A stretch of DNA of 64,000 nt from Alphaproteobacteria bacterium UBA1301 (GCA_002307725.1 DBUB01000010.1:634823-698822), one strand, 5' to 3'; positions 44,157 through 53,604 are shown, counted from the first letter of the stretch. Numbers and translations: made by a program. Notes: generated by a model from the sequence alone, not told the origin.

Positions 44157-45455
44157 ATGGTGATGGAGGCAAAATTGGCCGGGCGTACCGATTTCTTCAA
44201 TCTTGGCGTGGCCCAGACGGACCCCGACCTGGCCAAAGCAATCCAGGACGAGTTCAAGCGTCAGCAAGAAAAGATTGAGCTGATTGCCTCGGAAAACATT
44301 GTCTCCAAAGCCGTTTTGGAGGCTCAAGGATCCGTTCTCACCAACAAATACGCCGAGGGCTATCCCGGCCGGCGCTATTACGGCGGCTGCGAATATGTCG
44401 ACGTGGCCGAAGAACTCGCCATCGACCGCGCCAAGAAGTTGTTCGACTGCACTTATGCCAATGTTCAGCCGCACTCCGGCGCCCAGGCCAATCAGGCGGT
44501 ATTCTTCGCCCTGATGCAGCCCGGCGACAGCTTTATGGGCCTCGATCTGTCCTGCGGCGGGCATCTGACCCACGGCTCGCCGGTCAACCAATCGGGCAAG
44601 TGGTTCAAGCCGCACGGATACAAGGTCCGCCGCCAGGATCACCGCATCGATATGGACGAGGTTGCCGCGCTGGCCAAAGAGGTGAGGCCGAAGGTCATCA
44701 TCGCTGGCGGCTCGGCCTATCCGCGCTTCATCGATTTCGCTGCCTTCCGCAAAATCGCGGACGAGGTGGGGGCGTACTTCATGGTCGACATGGCACACTT
44801 CGCCGGTTTGGTCGCGGGTGGGGTGCATCCCAATCCGCTCGACCACGCCCATGTGGTGACGACCACCACCCACAAGACTCTGCGCGGGCCCCGCGGCGGC
44901 ATGATCCTGTCGCGTGATGAGGCGCTGGGCAAGAAGATCAACTCGGCCGTTTTCCCCGGTTTGCAGGGCGGCCCGTTGATGCATGTCATCGCCGCCAAGG
45001 CGGTGGCGTTCGGTGAAGCCTTAAAGCCCGAGTTCAAGATCTACGCCAAAGCCATTGTTGAGAATGCGAAAATCCTGGCCGAGACGCTCCATGCTGGCGG
45101 CCTCGATATCGTTTCTGGCGGCACCGATACGCATCTGATGCTGGTCGATCTACGTCCCAAAGGCACTACCGGCCGCGCCGCCGAGAAGGCGCTCGATCGC
45201 GCCTACATCACCTGCAACAAGAACTCCATTCCATTCGACACCGAGAAATACACCATTACGTCCGGCATCCGGCTCGGCACCCCGGCCGGGACGACGCGTG
45301 GGTTCGGCCCGGTGGAGTTCAAAGAAATTGGCAATCTGATCATTGAGGTGGTCGACGCTCTTGGCAAAAAGGGTGAAGACGGCGACCCTGAGGTCGAAGC
45401 CAATGTGCGTGCGCGTGTGCGTGAGTTGTGCGGTCGTTTCCCGATCTACCAATAG
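44157..45455 (+). CDS. glyA: Serine hydroxymethyltransferase
   Basis: 432 residues from the ATG at 44157; GTG/ATG at 44154-44163 and a TTG at 44175 (good GGAGG spacing) are all in frame, so the exact start is open. [11 protein letters not shown], the PLP lysine in [16 protein letters not shown] and [15 protein letters not shown] are diagnostic. It interconverts serine and glycine, producing methylene-THF. It leads the glyA-nrdR-rib operon and also supplies glycine for hemA. Confidence 0.96.
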   Translation: MVMEAKLAGRTDFFNLGVAQTDPDLAKAIQDEFKRQQEKIELIASENIVSKAVLEAQGSVLTNKYAEGYPGRRYYGGCEYVDVAEELAIDRAKKLFDCTYANVQPHSGAQANQAVFFALMQPGDSFMGLDLSCGGHLTHGSPVNQSGKWFKPHGYKVRRQDHRIDMDEVAALAKEVRPKVIIAGGSAYPRFIDFAAFRKIADEVGAYFMVDMAHFAGLVAGGVHPNPLDHAHVVTTTTHKTLRGPRGGMILSRDEALGKKINSAVFPGLQGGPLMHVIAAKAVAFGEALKPEFKIYAKAIVENAKILAETLHAGGLDIVSGGTDTHLMLVDLRPKGTTGRAAEKALDRAYITCNKNSIPFDTEKYTITSGIRLGTPAGTTRGFGPVEFKEIGNLIIEVVDALGKKGEDGDPEVEANVRARVRELCGRFPIYQ

Positions 45456-45467
45456 GATTAGGATATC

Positions 45468-45938
45468 ATGCGCTGCCCCTTCTGCGGTCACGACGACACC
45501 CAGGTCAAAGACAGTCGTCCGTCCGAAGATAACTCGGCGATCCGGCGCCGGCGCCATTGCCCCGAATGCGGCGGGCGCTTCACCACCTTCGAGCGCGTGC
45601 AACTGCGCGAGCTGATCGTGGTCAAGAAGAGCGGGCGGCGTGAGCCGTTCGATCGCGACAAGCTGGAACGCTCGATCAATCACGCGCTGCGCAAGCGCCC
45701 GGTGGAACAGGACCGTGTCGATCGTATGATCACTGGCATCGTCCGGCGCCTCGAAAGCATGGGCGAGAACGAAGTGCCGTCGCCGATGATCGGCGAACTG
45801 GTCATGCAGGCACTGTCAAGTTTGGACAAAGTCGCCTATGTGCGGTTCGCGTCAGTCTACAAGAACTTCCGCGAAGCTAAGGATTTTGAAGCCATTTTGG
45901 GCGAAATCCACGGTGGCATCGAAGAAGACAAGGAGTGA
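45468..45938 (+). CDS. nrdR: Transcriptional repressor NrdR
   Basis: 156 residues. N-terminal zinc ribbon ([17 protein letters not shown] ... [12 protein letters not shown]) followed by an ATP-cone domain ([16 protein letters not shown]). It represses ribonucleotide reductase genes when dATP is bound. It follows glyA by 12 bp, the standard order in Alphaproteobacteria. Confidence 0.97.
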   Translation: MRCPFCGHDDTQVKDSRPSEDNSAIRRRRHCPECGGRFTTFERVQLRELIVVKKSGRREPFDRDKLERSINHALRKRPVEQDRVDRMITGIVRRLESMGENEVPSPMIGELVMQALSSLDKVAYVRFASVYKNFREAKDFEAILGEIHGGIEEDKE

Positions 45939-45946
45939 ACCGCAAA

Positions 45947-46076
45947 TGTCATGGCCCGCGACTGCGGGCCATCCAGGTGACATCTGGTTGTTGGTCATGG
46001 TGAGACGTGTAGTTGAGTCGAAATCTCAGACACAGTGCGGTCCAAACTGGATGGCCCGCAGTCGCGGGCCATGACA
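45947..46076. repeat. REPIN-like inverted pair of palindromes
   Basis: Two 30-base arms (45947-45976 and 46047-46076) are perfect reverse complements, separated by 70 bp. Each arm is itself a hairpin (ATGGCCCGC-GACT-GCGGGCCAT). The 130-bp unit has the structure of a REPIN, a REP doublet mobilised by RAYT transposases. It separates nrdR from ribD and ends just before the ribD start. Confidence 0.8.
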
Positions 46077-46082
46077 GCTAAA

Positions 46083-47183
46083 ATGAATACCGATGATCTC
46101 GCCCATATGCGCCACGCCCTTGTTCTGGCGGCGCGTGGGCTCGGCGAGGTGGCGCCCAATCCGGCGGTCGGGTGCGTGATCGTCAAAGACGGCATCGTGG
46201 TCGGGCGCGGGCGCACCGCCAAGGGCGGCCGTCCCCATGCCGAGCCGCAGGCGCTGGCCGAGGCTGGCGAGGCGGCGCGCGGCGCGACCGCCTATGTCAC
46301 GCTCGAACCCTGTTCGCATCACGGCCACACCCCGCCTTGTGTCAGTGCGCTGGTCGGGGCCGGAGTTGCCCGCGTCGTGGTGGCGGTGAAAGACCCCGAT
46401 CCGCGGGTCAATGGGGAAGGGGTCGCGTGGCTGCGCGCGTCGGGCGTCGAGGTCGCGACCGGCGTCTGCGAAAAAGAAGCCGCTGCGCTCAACGCCGGGT
46501 TCTTCCACAAAGTGCAGGCAGGACGTCCGCTGGTGACTCTCAAATTCGCCCAGAGCCTGGACGGCAAAATCGCCACCGCCACCGGCGAAAGCCAATGGAT
46601 CACCGGCGAACAGGCGCGGGCTTATGGCCAACTGCTCCGCGCCCGGCATGACGCTATCCTGATCGGGGTCGGAACCGCCCTGGCCGACGATCCAGCGCTG
46701 ACTTGCCGCTTGCCCGGTCTGGAAGACCGCTCGCCGTTGCGGGTGGTGCTGGATACTCGTTTGCGGCTTACCGGATGGTCCAAGCTGGCCCAATCGGCTG
46801 CGGACATTCCGACTCTGGTCTACACCGTGGCGGAGGGCGCTAATCATCAAGGCGCGTTGGAAGCCTGCGGCGTCCAGGTTGTCCGGGTTGCCAAGGACGT
46901 AGCCGGGCGGCCTAAGCTGGAGGCGGTCCTTGCCGATCTGGCGGGGCGCGGCATTACCCGGCTCTTGGTCGAGGGCGGCGCGGCGGTCCACGCGGCGTTC
47001 CTGAACGGTGCTTTGGCCGACCGGCTTGAGGTTTTTAGCGCTCCCATGATTCTCGGGGCCGCGGGATTAAGTTCGGTCGAGGCCTTGGCGGCCCTCTGCC
47101 TCAACGAGGTGCCACAATTCGTGATGGCAGGGCGGCGCTCGCTGGGGCCGGACCTTCTGGTAAGCTACGCCCGAAGAGTCTAG
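46083..47183 (+). CDS. ribD: Bifunctional riboflavin deaminase/reductase
   Basis: 366 residues from the ATG at 46083; starts at 46035 and 46071 fall inside the repeat unit. Deaminase zinc motifs: PHAEPQAL and EPCSHHGHTPPC. The C-terminal reductase has VTLKFAQSLDGKIATATGES and LLVEGGAAVHAAF. It makes the pyrimidinedione intermediate of riboflavin. First of four rib genes. Confidence 0.95.
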   Translation: MNTDDLAHMRHALVLAARGLGEVAPNPAVGCVIVKDGIVVGRGRTAKGGRPHAEPQALAEAGEAARGATAYVTLEPCSHHGHTPPCVSALVGAGVARVVVAVKDPDPRVNGEGVAWLRASGVEVATGVCEKEAAALNAGFFHKVQAGRPLVTLKFAQSLDGKIATATGESQWITGEQARAYGQLLRARHDAILIGVGTALADDPALTCRLPGLEDRSPLRVVLDTRLRLTGWSKLAQSAADIPTLVYTVAEGANHQGALEACGVQVVRVAKDVAGRPKLEAVLADLAGRGITRLLVEGGAAVHAAFLNGALADRLEVFSAPMILGAAGLSSVEALAALCLNEVPQFVMAGRRSLGPDLLVSYARRV

Positions 47184-47188
47184 TAGGA

Positions 47189-47231
47189 GCGCGATCGGAA
47201 AAGTGTGCAGTGGTTTTCCGGCGAATCGCGC
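47189..47231. repeat. Dispersed palindromic element (CGGAAAAGTG family)
   Basis: Nested arms GCGCGAT / ATCGCGC and CGGAAAA / TTTTCCG. It fills the ribD-ribE gap, and transcription of the operon must read through it. Related copies are at 37896 and 41745. Confidence 0.75.
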
Positions 47232-47246
47232 GACAAGAGTGGAATC

Positions 47247-47840
47247 ATGTTCACAGGAATCATCACTGATGTCGGCCAGGTCCGGCAGATCGAAAAGCGC
47301 GGCGACACGCACATCGTGATCGCTCCCCATTATGACATGGACAAGCTGCCGATGGGCGGCTCGGTTGCCTGCTCCGGCGCCTGCCTGACCATCGTCGACA
47401 AGGGCTCCAATGCCGACAAATGGTTCGCGGTGACCGCTTCGGGTGAGACGCTGTCGAAAACCACCATCGGTGGCTGGAAGGCCGGAACACCCGTTAACCT
47501 GGAGCTGCCGTTGAAGGTCGGTGACGAGCTCGGCGGGCATATTGTGTCGGGTCATGTCGACGGCATGGCCGAGTTGGTGAAGCTGTACCCGGAAGGCGAA
47601 AGCACTCGTATGGTGTTTGCGGCGCCGAAATCGCTGGCGCGCTTCATCGCCGAAAAGGGCTCAGTGGCGCTTGACGGCATTTCCCTGACTGTCAACGAAG
47701 TGGACGGTCACCGCTTTGGCGTCAACATTATTCCGCATACCCTTGAGGTGACGACGTTCGGAACGCTCAAGCCCGGCATGAATGTGAATCTTGAGATCGA
47801 CACCATCGCCCGCTATGTGGCAAGGCTGGTGAAGGGATGA
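47247..47840 (+). CDS. ribE: Riboflavin synthase, alpha subunit
   Basis: 197 residues. Starts with the invariant MFTGII at 47247 (ribosome binding site AGAGTGGAA) and contains two lumazine-binding barrels; the second carries GGHIVSGHVDGMAE. It dismutates two 6,7-dimethyl-8-ribityllumazines to riboflavin. Overlaps the next gene by 4 bp. Confidence 0.96.
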   Translation: MFTGIITDVGQVRQIEKRGDTHIVIAPHYDMDKLPMGGSVACSGACLTIVDKGSNADKWFAVTASGETLSKTTIGGWKAGTPVNLELPLKVGDELGGHIVSGHVDGMAELVKLYPEGESTRMVFAAPKSLARFIAEKGSVALDGISLTVNEVDGHRFGVNIIPHTLEVTTFGTLKPGMNVNLEIDTIARYVARLVKG

Positions 47841-48967
47841 AATCGCTGGAAGACCTTCCTATGTTCCATGAGTACATTTCCAATGTCGAAGAGATCATCG
47901 AGACCGTGCGCAACGGCAAGATGGTGATCCTGACCGATGCTGAGGATCGCGAAAACGAGGGCGATCTCTTCATTCCGGCGCAGATGTGTACCCCCGAAGC
48001 GATCAACTTCATGGCCAAGTTCGGCCGCGGCCTGATCTGCTTGGCGTTGACGCAAGAACGCGCCGAGACGCTGCAAATCCCGATGATGACGCAGTTCAAC
48101 GCCGCCCCCAACCGGACCGCCTTCACGGTCTCGATCGAGGCGAAGGAGGGCGTCTCCACCGGTATTTCGGCGCACGATCGCGCTCACACCGTGGCGGTGG
48201 CGATCGATCCGACCAAGGGGCAGGACGACATTGTCATGCCCGGTCACGTCTTTCCGCTGGTGGCCCGCGAAGGCGGCACGCTGGTTCGTGCCGGTCATAC
48301 CGAGGCGGCGGTCGACATTTCCCGGCTTGCCGGTCTCAATCCGTCGGGCGTGATCTGCGAGATCATGAATGACGACGGCACCATGGCGCGGCTGCCGGAC
48401 CTCGTGACTTTCGCGCAATTGCATGGCCTCAAGATCGGCACCATCGCCGACCTGATCCAGCACCGGCGCAAATACGACCACTTCATCCAGCGCACCGCCG
48501 AGACGGTGTTCCGCAGCCACTACGGCGGCGACTGGAAGATGATCGTCTATGTCAACACCATCGAATACGCCGAGCACATCGTGCTCATCAAAGGCGACAT
48601 CACGACTGCTGAACCGGTCTATGTCCGCATGCACGCCATCAATGTGCTGAACGACATTCTGGCCGATGCGCACAGCGCGCGCGATCGCCTCGCGGAATCG
48701 ATGCGCATCATCGCTCATCAGGGCCGCGGTGTGGTGGTGCTGCTCAGGCAGGCACGGCCGACATTCGTGACCGACATGGTTTTGAAGCGGCTTTCCGAGG
48801 AAGACCGCCGGCGCGTCAAGGAAGCGGGCGTTGGCGCGCAAATCTTGCTCGACCTCGGCATTCAGAACATGATCCTTCTCACCGATACCCCCGAAAAGAA
48901 AGTGGTGGCACTCGATGGTTACGGCCTCAACGTCGTCGGCACACATCCGATCCGTGGACGCGACTGA
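47837..48967 (+). CDS. ribB: 3,4-dihydroxy-2-butanone 4-phosphate synthase with degenerate RibA-like domain (RibBX)
   Basis: 376 residues. The N-terminal RibB domain is complete (ILTDAEDRENEGDLF, GRGLICLAL, STGISAHDRAHT, RAGHTEAAVD). The C-terminal domain (about 215-375) aligns in outline with GTP cyclohydrolase II, but the zinc cysteines expected after VRMHAINVLND are absent and the substrate loop reads RQARPTFV. It therefore resembles the RibBX hybrids of other Proteobacteria and should lack cyclohydrolase activity; a separate ribA is expected elsewhere. Confidence 0.93.
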   Translation: MKSLEDLPMFHEYISNVEEIIETVRNGKMVILTDAEDRENEGDLFIPAQMCTPEAINFMAKFGRGLICLALTQERAETLQIPMMTQFNAAPNRTAFTVSIEAKEGVSTGISAHDRAHTVAVAIDPTKGQDDIVMPGHVFPLVAREGGTLVRAGHTEAAVDISRLAGLNPSGVICEIMNDDGTMARLPDLVTFAQLHGLKIGTIADLIQHRRKYDHFIQRTAETVFRSHYGGDWKMIVYVNTIEYAEHIVLIKGDITTAEPVYVRMHAINVLNDILADAHSARDRLAESMRIIAHQGRGVVVLLRQARPTFVTDMVLKRLSEEDRRRVKEAGVGAQILLDLGIQNMILLTDTPEKKVVALDGYGLNVVGTHPIRGRD

Positions 48968-49418
48968 TCTCAAGCCCAACATCCTAATTGTTGAGGCGAC
49001 GTTTTATCCCGAGATTTCGCGGCTGCTGATCGATGGCGCGACGGCGGCGCTCGAACGCGGCGGAGCGTATTTCGATTGCGTATCCGTTCCCGGCGCGCTC
49101 GAAATTCCGCCGACGATCCATTTCGCCATGAAGGGCGGCGAGCACGGCGGCAAGCATTATGACGGTTACGTCGCGCTCGGCTGCGTTATCCGCGGCGAGA
49201 CTTATCACTTCGAAATCGTGGCTGGACAATCGGGCCGCGCCTTGGTCGATCTTGGAATCAACTACGGCCTGTGCATCGGCAACGGCATCCTGACCGTCGA
49301 GAATGAGGAACAAGCGTTGATGCGCGCCGATCGCGAACAGGCCGACAAAGGTGGTGACGCCGCGCGTGCATGCCTGGCGCTGGTCGGATTGCGCCAGCGT
49401 CTCGGGATGCGTAAATGA
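48954..49418 (+). CDS. ribH: 6,7-dimethyl-8-ribityllumazine synthase
   Basis: 154 residues from the GTG at 48954, overlapping the ribBX stop; an ATG at 48915 would add 13 residues in overlap. Diagnostic parts are ILIVEATFYPEIS, SVPGALEIPPTIHFA, ALGCVIRGETYHFE and the C-terminal ENEEQALMRA. It forms the icosahedral or pentameric lumazine synthase. nusB follows by ATGA overlap. Confidence 0.95.
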   Translation: MDATDLKPNILIVEATFYPEISRLLIDGATAALERGGAYFDCVSVPGALEIPPTIHFAMKGGEHGGKHYDGYVALGCVIRGETYHFEIVAGQSGRALVDLGINYGLCIGNGILTVENEEQALMRADREQADKGGDAARACLALVGLRQRLGMRK

Positions 49419-49897
49419 CCGACGCTGTGCCTGAATCCCGTCACGCGGCGCGTTTGGCCGCCGTGCAGGCGCTTTATCAGATGGAAATGTCCGGCGACGG
49501 CGCTGACGACGTGACGGCGGAGTTCGTCGAATTCCGCTTCGGCCGCGAGGCCGAAGTGACGCCCGGCGATCCCGACCAGGAACTCTTTGCCGACATCGTG
49601 CGCGGCGTCCCGGAGCGGCAGAAAGAGATCGACGCCGCCATCACCAAGTGTCTTGCCAAGAACTGGCGGCTTTCCCGCGTGGATTCGCTGATGCGCGCAA
49701 TCCTGCGCGCCGGCGCCTACGAGCTGCTCGCCCGTCCCGACGTGCCGGCGAAAGTGGTGATCGATGAATACGTCAACCTGACCCATGCCTTTGAAGCCGA
49801 AGGCGATACCCCCTTCATCAACGCTGCCCTCGACAAACTGGCGCACATCAAACGCGCGGAAGAATTTGGCGAAACGCCGCCGGAAGGCGAATTCTGA
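49415..49897 (+). CDS. nusB: Transcription antitermination factor NusB
   Basis: 160 residues, all-helical. SRHAARLAAVQALYQMEMSG and the C-terminal VVIDEYVNLTHAFEAEGDTPFINAALDKLA (in two parts) are characteristic. With NusE it binds boxA RNA and assists rRNA transcription. The ribH-nusB coupling is standard in the class. Confidence 0.96.
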   Translation: MTDAVPESRHAARLAAVQALYQMEMSGDGADDVTAEFVEFRFGREAEVTPGDPDQELFADIVRGVPERQKEIDAAITKCLAKNWRLSRVDSLMRAILRAGAYELLARPDVPAKVVIDEYVNLTHAFEAEGDTPFINAALDKLAHIKRAEEFGETPPEGEF

Positions 49898-49940
49898 CCA
49901 TCCTGCCGGCAAGCTGCTGCGGTGTGTTGCCCAGAAAAAG

Positions 49941-49976
49941 TGCAATCGATTGCATTTGTACTCCGGACAGTATAGC
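49941..49976 (+). promoter_or_regulatory. LacI-type operator with overlapping promoter, ceramidase-like gene
   Basis: TGCAATCGATTGCA (49941-49954) is a perfect palindrome with central CG. It overlaps a possible -35 TTGCAT (49950) with -10 TATAGC at 49971, 15 bp spacing. A repressor there would block initiation. The same palindrome with one change lies upstream of the TonB receptor at 6045. Confidence 0.5.
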
Positions 49977-50092
49977 ATTCCAGCTGTCGTCTAGGATGGC
50001 ATCCCGCCTTCCTGCGCCCTTAACGCACGAATTCGGTTGCGGTCGGCTCGCGGCCACATCCGGATCGCGCCATGTCTGTTGCAGGTGCCCCG

Positions 50093-51463
50093 ATGAAAAC
50101 TGTGTTCGCCGCTCTCTGCGCTGTCTTGATGCTGGCCAGCGCTTCCGCCGCTCCCACCCCCGCCAAGGTTTTTAAGGCTGGTGCGGCCAAAGTCGATATC
50201 ACCCCCGCGGCCGATAAGTTGCCCAAGGGCGTCGAAGGCATCAACGATCACGTCTTCGTGCGCGCCATCGTCGTCGAAAATGGTGCGACCAAAGCCGCCC
50301 TGATCACGGCCGATGTCGGAATCGTTTCATCGCAGACCTGGAAGAACGTTTCTGCCCGTGCCGAAAAGGAACTGCGGATCCCGGCCAGGAATGTCCTCAT
50401 CACGGCTACGCATACGCACAGCATGCCGATGCTGATGGGGCCGGAATTCGAAAACCAAATCATGGCGGCGATCCACGAAGCTGCCAAGCGCGCCGAACCC
50501 GCCGTGATGGCCTACGGAACCGGCGTTTCGTATATCAACGTCAACCGCAACATCATTGATCCGGTCACCCACCGCTGGTGGGAAGGCGCCAATTACGACG
50601 GCCCCTCCGACAAGACCGTGGCGGTCGTCCGGTTCGCCACGCTGGCCGGAAAGCCGATCGCAGTCTACTACAATTACGCCGTCCACGGCGTCGTGACCGG
50701 GCAGCTCGATCAGATCAGCGGTGACATTCAGGGTGCGACGTCGGACTACATCGAGGAATCTCTCGGCAAGGATGCCGTGGCCGTCTATTCCAATGGCGCC
50801 GCAGGTGACCAGGACCCGATCTATTTCCAGCAGACCTATGACCTGCGTGATATCCGCATCAAAGATTTCGCCAAGCGCGGTGAGGACATCTCCAATGCCA
50901 TGCCGTCGGGCGGGCATGGCCTGAACAAGGCCGATCCGCGCGTCGTCACGTTGATGAACCAGCAGCGCCGCATGTCCCAATCGATGGGCCAGATGCTCGG
51001 CGAAGAAGTGCTGCATGTGATGCGGGCAGGGCTCGAACGCCCGACCGACTCCACCGTCATCGCCGGTGCCGAGGCGTCGGCCACCTGTCCCGGCCGCAAC
51101 CGTACCAACAGCGGGCGTGCCGGTTTTGCCGGCACCTATGTTGATGGTGCACCGGTGGTTCTGCACCTCAGTGCACTGCGGATCGGCGATGTTTATATCG
51201 GCGGCGTCGACGGCGAAGTATTCAGCCTCATCGCCCAGCGGCTCAAGCACGAGTCGCCCTTCAAGCACACGATGATGACCACTTTGACCAACGGTGCGGC
51301 TTGGTCCCCCGACGGTAAGGGCCCGGCCGGTTACATTCCCAACGATGCAGCGTTTGGCTACGAGACCTTCGAGGTTCTTTCGACCCATCTGAAGCCCGGT
51401 TGTGCCGAGACGGCGATCGTCGACGGCCTGCTGAATCTCATGGGATCCGTTTCGCGGCCGTAA
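50093..51463 (+). CDS. Neutral/alkaline ceramidase-like secreted hydrolase
   Basis: 456 residues from the ATG at 50093 (signal peptide MKTVFAALCAVLMLASASA); an ATG at 50072 is possible. The N-terminal ceramidase-type zinc domain shows KAGAAKVDITPA, LITADVG, NVLITATHTHSMP (zinc His pair) and later YNYAVHGVV and NGAAGDQDP. It is shorter than true ceramidases and lacks their C-terminal domain, so the substrate may be another amide or ester. It interrupts the usual nusB-thiL order and has its own operator and terminator. Confidence 0.82.
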   Translation: MKTVFAALCAVLMLASASAAPTPAKVFKAGAAKVDITPAADKLPKGVEGINDHVFVRAIVVENGATKAALITADVGIVSSQTWKNVSARAEKELRIPARNVLITATHTHSMPMLMGPEFENQIMAAIHEAAKRAEPAVMAYGTGVSYINVNRNIIDPVTHRWWEGANYDGPSDKTVAVVRFATLAGKPIAVYYNYAVHGVVTGQLDQISGDIQGATSDYIEESLGKDAVAVYSNGAAGDQDPIYFQQTYDLRDIRIKDFAKRGEDISNAMPSGGHGLNKADPRVVTLMNQQRRMSQSMGQMLGEEVLHVMRAGLERPTDSTVIAGAEASATCPGRNRTNSGRAGFAGTYVDGAPVVLHLSALRIGDVYIGGVDGEVFSLIAQRLKHESPFKHTMMTTLTNGAAWSPDGKGPAGYIPNDAAFGYETFEVLSTHLKPGCAETAIVDGLLNLMGSVSRP

Positions 51464-51487
51464 GCGGACCGTGCTGCAGCCATTTTG

Positions 51488-51531
51488 GAGCATTTCATCG
51501 TTTCCATGAAACGGTGAAATGCTCTTTTTTT
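51488..51531 (+). terminator. Terminator after the ceramidase-like gene (GAGCATTT repeat)
   Basis: Arms GAGCATTTCA / TGAAATGCTC with inner GTTTC / GAAAC, followed by seven or more T. Same repeat family as 38000-38040. Immediately after it (51540-51610) lie degraded pieces of the AGCGCTTTC-type repeat. Confidence 0.85.
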
Positions 51532-51630
51532 GGTTTGGCGCGCTTTCGGACGGGAACCCGCCCGAGACGCTGGCGCTAAGGGCCCACATTTTCCTGAAAG
51601 CGCTCTAAGACCGCGCGGACGTGCCTGCGA

Positions 51631-51774
51631 TCAGTAGGTCCAGACGCCGAAGATCTGCATCAGCATCATGCCGGAGACGATTCCCATTGGGAGCAGTCCG
51701 AGCGCGCTCACGACGACCGTGCGGACAACGCCGCCTTCGGCGTATTGACGGTGGTTGGTGGCGGGACGGGACAT
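51631..51774 (-). CDS. Small membrane protein
   Basis: 47 residues from an ATG with TTGGAGAG at ideal spacing. The sequence ends in one hydrophobic helix (VVVSALGLLPMGIVSGMMLM) and FGVWTY. Unknown family. The good ribosome binding site and clean helix make a real gene likely; a longer start at 51837 is possible but less natural. Confidence 0.5.
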   Translation of the reverse strand: MSRPATNHRQYAEGGVVRTVVVSALGLLPMGIVSGMMLMQIFGVWTY

Positions 51775-51962
51775 GGCTCTCTCCAAGGGATTCAGTTCAC
51801 TTAAGTCGTAACGCAGCGGCGTTGTGTCGTGTTGCATGGGAATGTGGTCGCCGGCCTGGGCATTTTCGTGGCAAAATCGGGGTCGGCGGGCGGCGCTTTG
51901 ATCATCCTTTTGTGCCGTTTACGATGGTTATGAAATAGGATCAAAAAAACGGACTTCAAGCT

Positions 51963-52913
51963 TTGGCGGATGCACTTTCTGAATTTGGTTTGATCGCCAA
52001 ACATTTTGCGCCTTTGGCGACACACTGCGGTGCGCTGGCGCTGACCGATGACGCCTGTGTGCTGCCACAGGAGGCTGGGCGCGAGACGGTCGTGACGGCC
52101 GACGCGTTGACCGCAGGCGTTCACTTTCTCGCCAGCGATCCGCCGAATCTGATTGCGTCCAAAGCGTTGCGCGTGAACCTGTCGGATTTGGCGGCGAAAG
52201 GTGCGGAGCCGGTGGGATATCTGCTTGCCTTGGCTTTGCCACAATCGATCGATGAGGCGTGGCTTGCTGAATTCGCGCGCGGGCTTGGCGAGGATCAGCA
52301 GGTGTTTGGCGTTTCGCTGCTCGGCGGAGACACCACCGCGACGCCGGGGCCGCTCACCATTGCAATCACGGCATTGGGAACGGTTCCAGCGGGCGCGATG
52401 ATTCGCCGCTCGGGCGCGTGCGCTGGCGATCACGTCTTTGTCAGCGGCACTATCGGCGATGCCGGCGCGGGGCTGAAGCTGCTGCAAGACGGCAAGGCTG
52501 ACGATGCCTATTTGGTCGGGCGCTACCAGCAGCCGATGCCGCGGCTCCGGTTAGGGCTGGCGCTGCGCGGTGTCGCCACGGCATCGTTGGATGTCTCCGA
52601 CGGGCTGCTCGCCGATCTCGGCCACATCGCTGAGGTGTCGGGCGTGCGAATCGTTGTGGCGGCGGATGCGGTTCCGCGCTCGGCGGCGCTGCGCCGGATC
52701 GATCCCGATGGCGTGGTGCGCGCTGTTACCGCAGGTGACGATTACGAAATTGCGTTCACGGCGCTGTCACCCAAGGCGGTTGAATCGGCGGCTGCAGCCG
52801 CTCAAACCCCCGTGACCAGAATCGGGCGCATCGAGCCGGGGCAAGGCGTCGCGCTGATTGATGGCCAGGGCCGGGAAATTCCCGTCACCCGCGCCGGTTT
52901 CACACATTTCTGA
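51963..52913 (+). CDS. thiL: Thiamine-monophosphate kinase
   Basis: 316 residues from a TTG start. ATP-grasp-like AIR-synthase fold with VVTADALTAGVHFL, LRVNLSDLAAKGAEPVGYL, LLGGDTTATPG, LDVSDGLLADLGHIA and TAGDDYEIAFT, all ThiL signatures. It phosphorylates TMP to TPP. In relatives it usually follows nusB directly; here the ceramidase-like gene intervenes. Confidence 0.95.
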   Translation: MADALSEFGLIAKHFAPLATHCGALALTDDACVLPQEAGRETVVTADALTAGVHFLASDPPNLIASKALRVNLSDLAAKGAEPVGYLLALALPQSIDEAWLAEFARGLGEDQQVFGVSLLGGDTTATPGPLTIAITALGTVPAGAMIRRSGACAGDHVFVSGTIGDAGAGLKLLQDGKADDAYLVGRYQQPMPRLRLGLALRGVATASLDVSDGLLADLGHIAEVSGVRIVVAADAVPRSAALRRIDPDGVVRAVTAGDDYEIAFTALSPKAVESAAAAAQTPVTRIGRIEPGQGVALIDGQGREIPVTRAGFTHF

Positions 52914-52977
52914 AGTGAATAACCTCTCCACGTAAGGAGGTAATGTTTTCTTAGCCCTGATGCGCGAGGCTCTGACC

Positions 52978-53547
52978 ATGCTCCGCCGCCTCAGCCTCAT
53001 TTTCTTCGCCTGTTGCCTAGCCAATGCCGCCTGGGCTGGCGAGGGCGGCAAGAAGCCAGCCAAGCCTGAGCCCGGGACCAGCGTGGAAATGCCGTTCCTG
53101 ATGGCGCCGATGTCCCAGGACGGAAACCTGCTGGGCTACTCCTATATTGCCAGCAAATTGATCTGTTCCTCGCCCACCGCTTGCAATTTGGTGCGCCAAA
53201 AACTGGCCTTCATTCAGGACGCTTTCGTCCGCGAGGTGAATCTGAAGCCGGTCGCACTCGCCAGCGACCCCAAGGTGGTCGACAAGGATCTGCTCAATGC
53301 ACGGTTGACGGCAGCCGCCAAACGGATCGTCGGCGCCGATAAGGTTCAGAACATGACCTTCATGGCGATCAAGTTTTCGCCGTTGCACCGCCCTGATTCG
53401 ACCGCCCCGGAAGCCCCGGCGGAGCCGGCTCCGGCCACCACCCCTGCGACAGGGGCAGGAAATGGTGACGGCAAGGGTGGCGAGACCGCCAAAACTGCCT
53501 CTTCTGCAGGCGCGACATCGAAACCTGCGTCAGGACCCGCGCACTAA
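52978..53547 (+). CDS. Secreted hypothetical protein between thiL and hppA
   Basis: 189 residues from the ATG at 52978 with a GAGG site; 52960 is alternative. Signal peptide ([16 protein letters not shown]), a compact central domain (about 30-130, [22 protein letters not shown] with two Cys), and a low-complexity Ala/Pro/Gly/Thr tail. The central domain is distantly reminiscent of FliL-like inner-membrane proteins, but I cannot assign it. Periplasmic. Confidence 0.6.
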   Translation: MLRRLSLIFFACCLANAAWAGEGGKKPAKPEPGTSVEMPFLMAPMSQDGNLLGYSYIASKLICSSPTACNLVRQKLAFIQDAFVREVNLKPVALASDPKVVDKDLLNARLTAAAKRIVGADKVQNMTFMAIKFSPLHRPDSTAPEAPAEPAPATTPATGAGNGDGKGGETAKTASSAGATSKPASGPAH

Positions 53548-53604
53548 GTTGCGTCTCCGTTGGCCATTTGGCATACACCCATAGCCTTCTGCCCAGCAGG
53601 TTTC

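Noticed and set aside
45939..46082. FMN riboswitch before ribD
   Set aside because: The space is filled by the inverted repeat pair; none of the conserved FMN-element blocks are present, and ribD is inside an operon.
47813..48982. 389-codon frame antisense to ribBX
   Set aside because: Shadow of the conserved RibB coding sequence.
50327..51589. 420-codon frame antisense to the ceramidase-like gene
   Set aside because: Shadow; it would also run through the terminator repeat.
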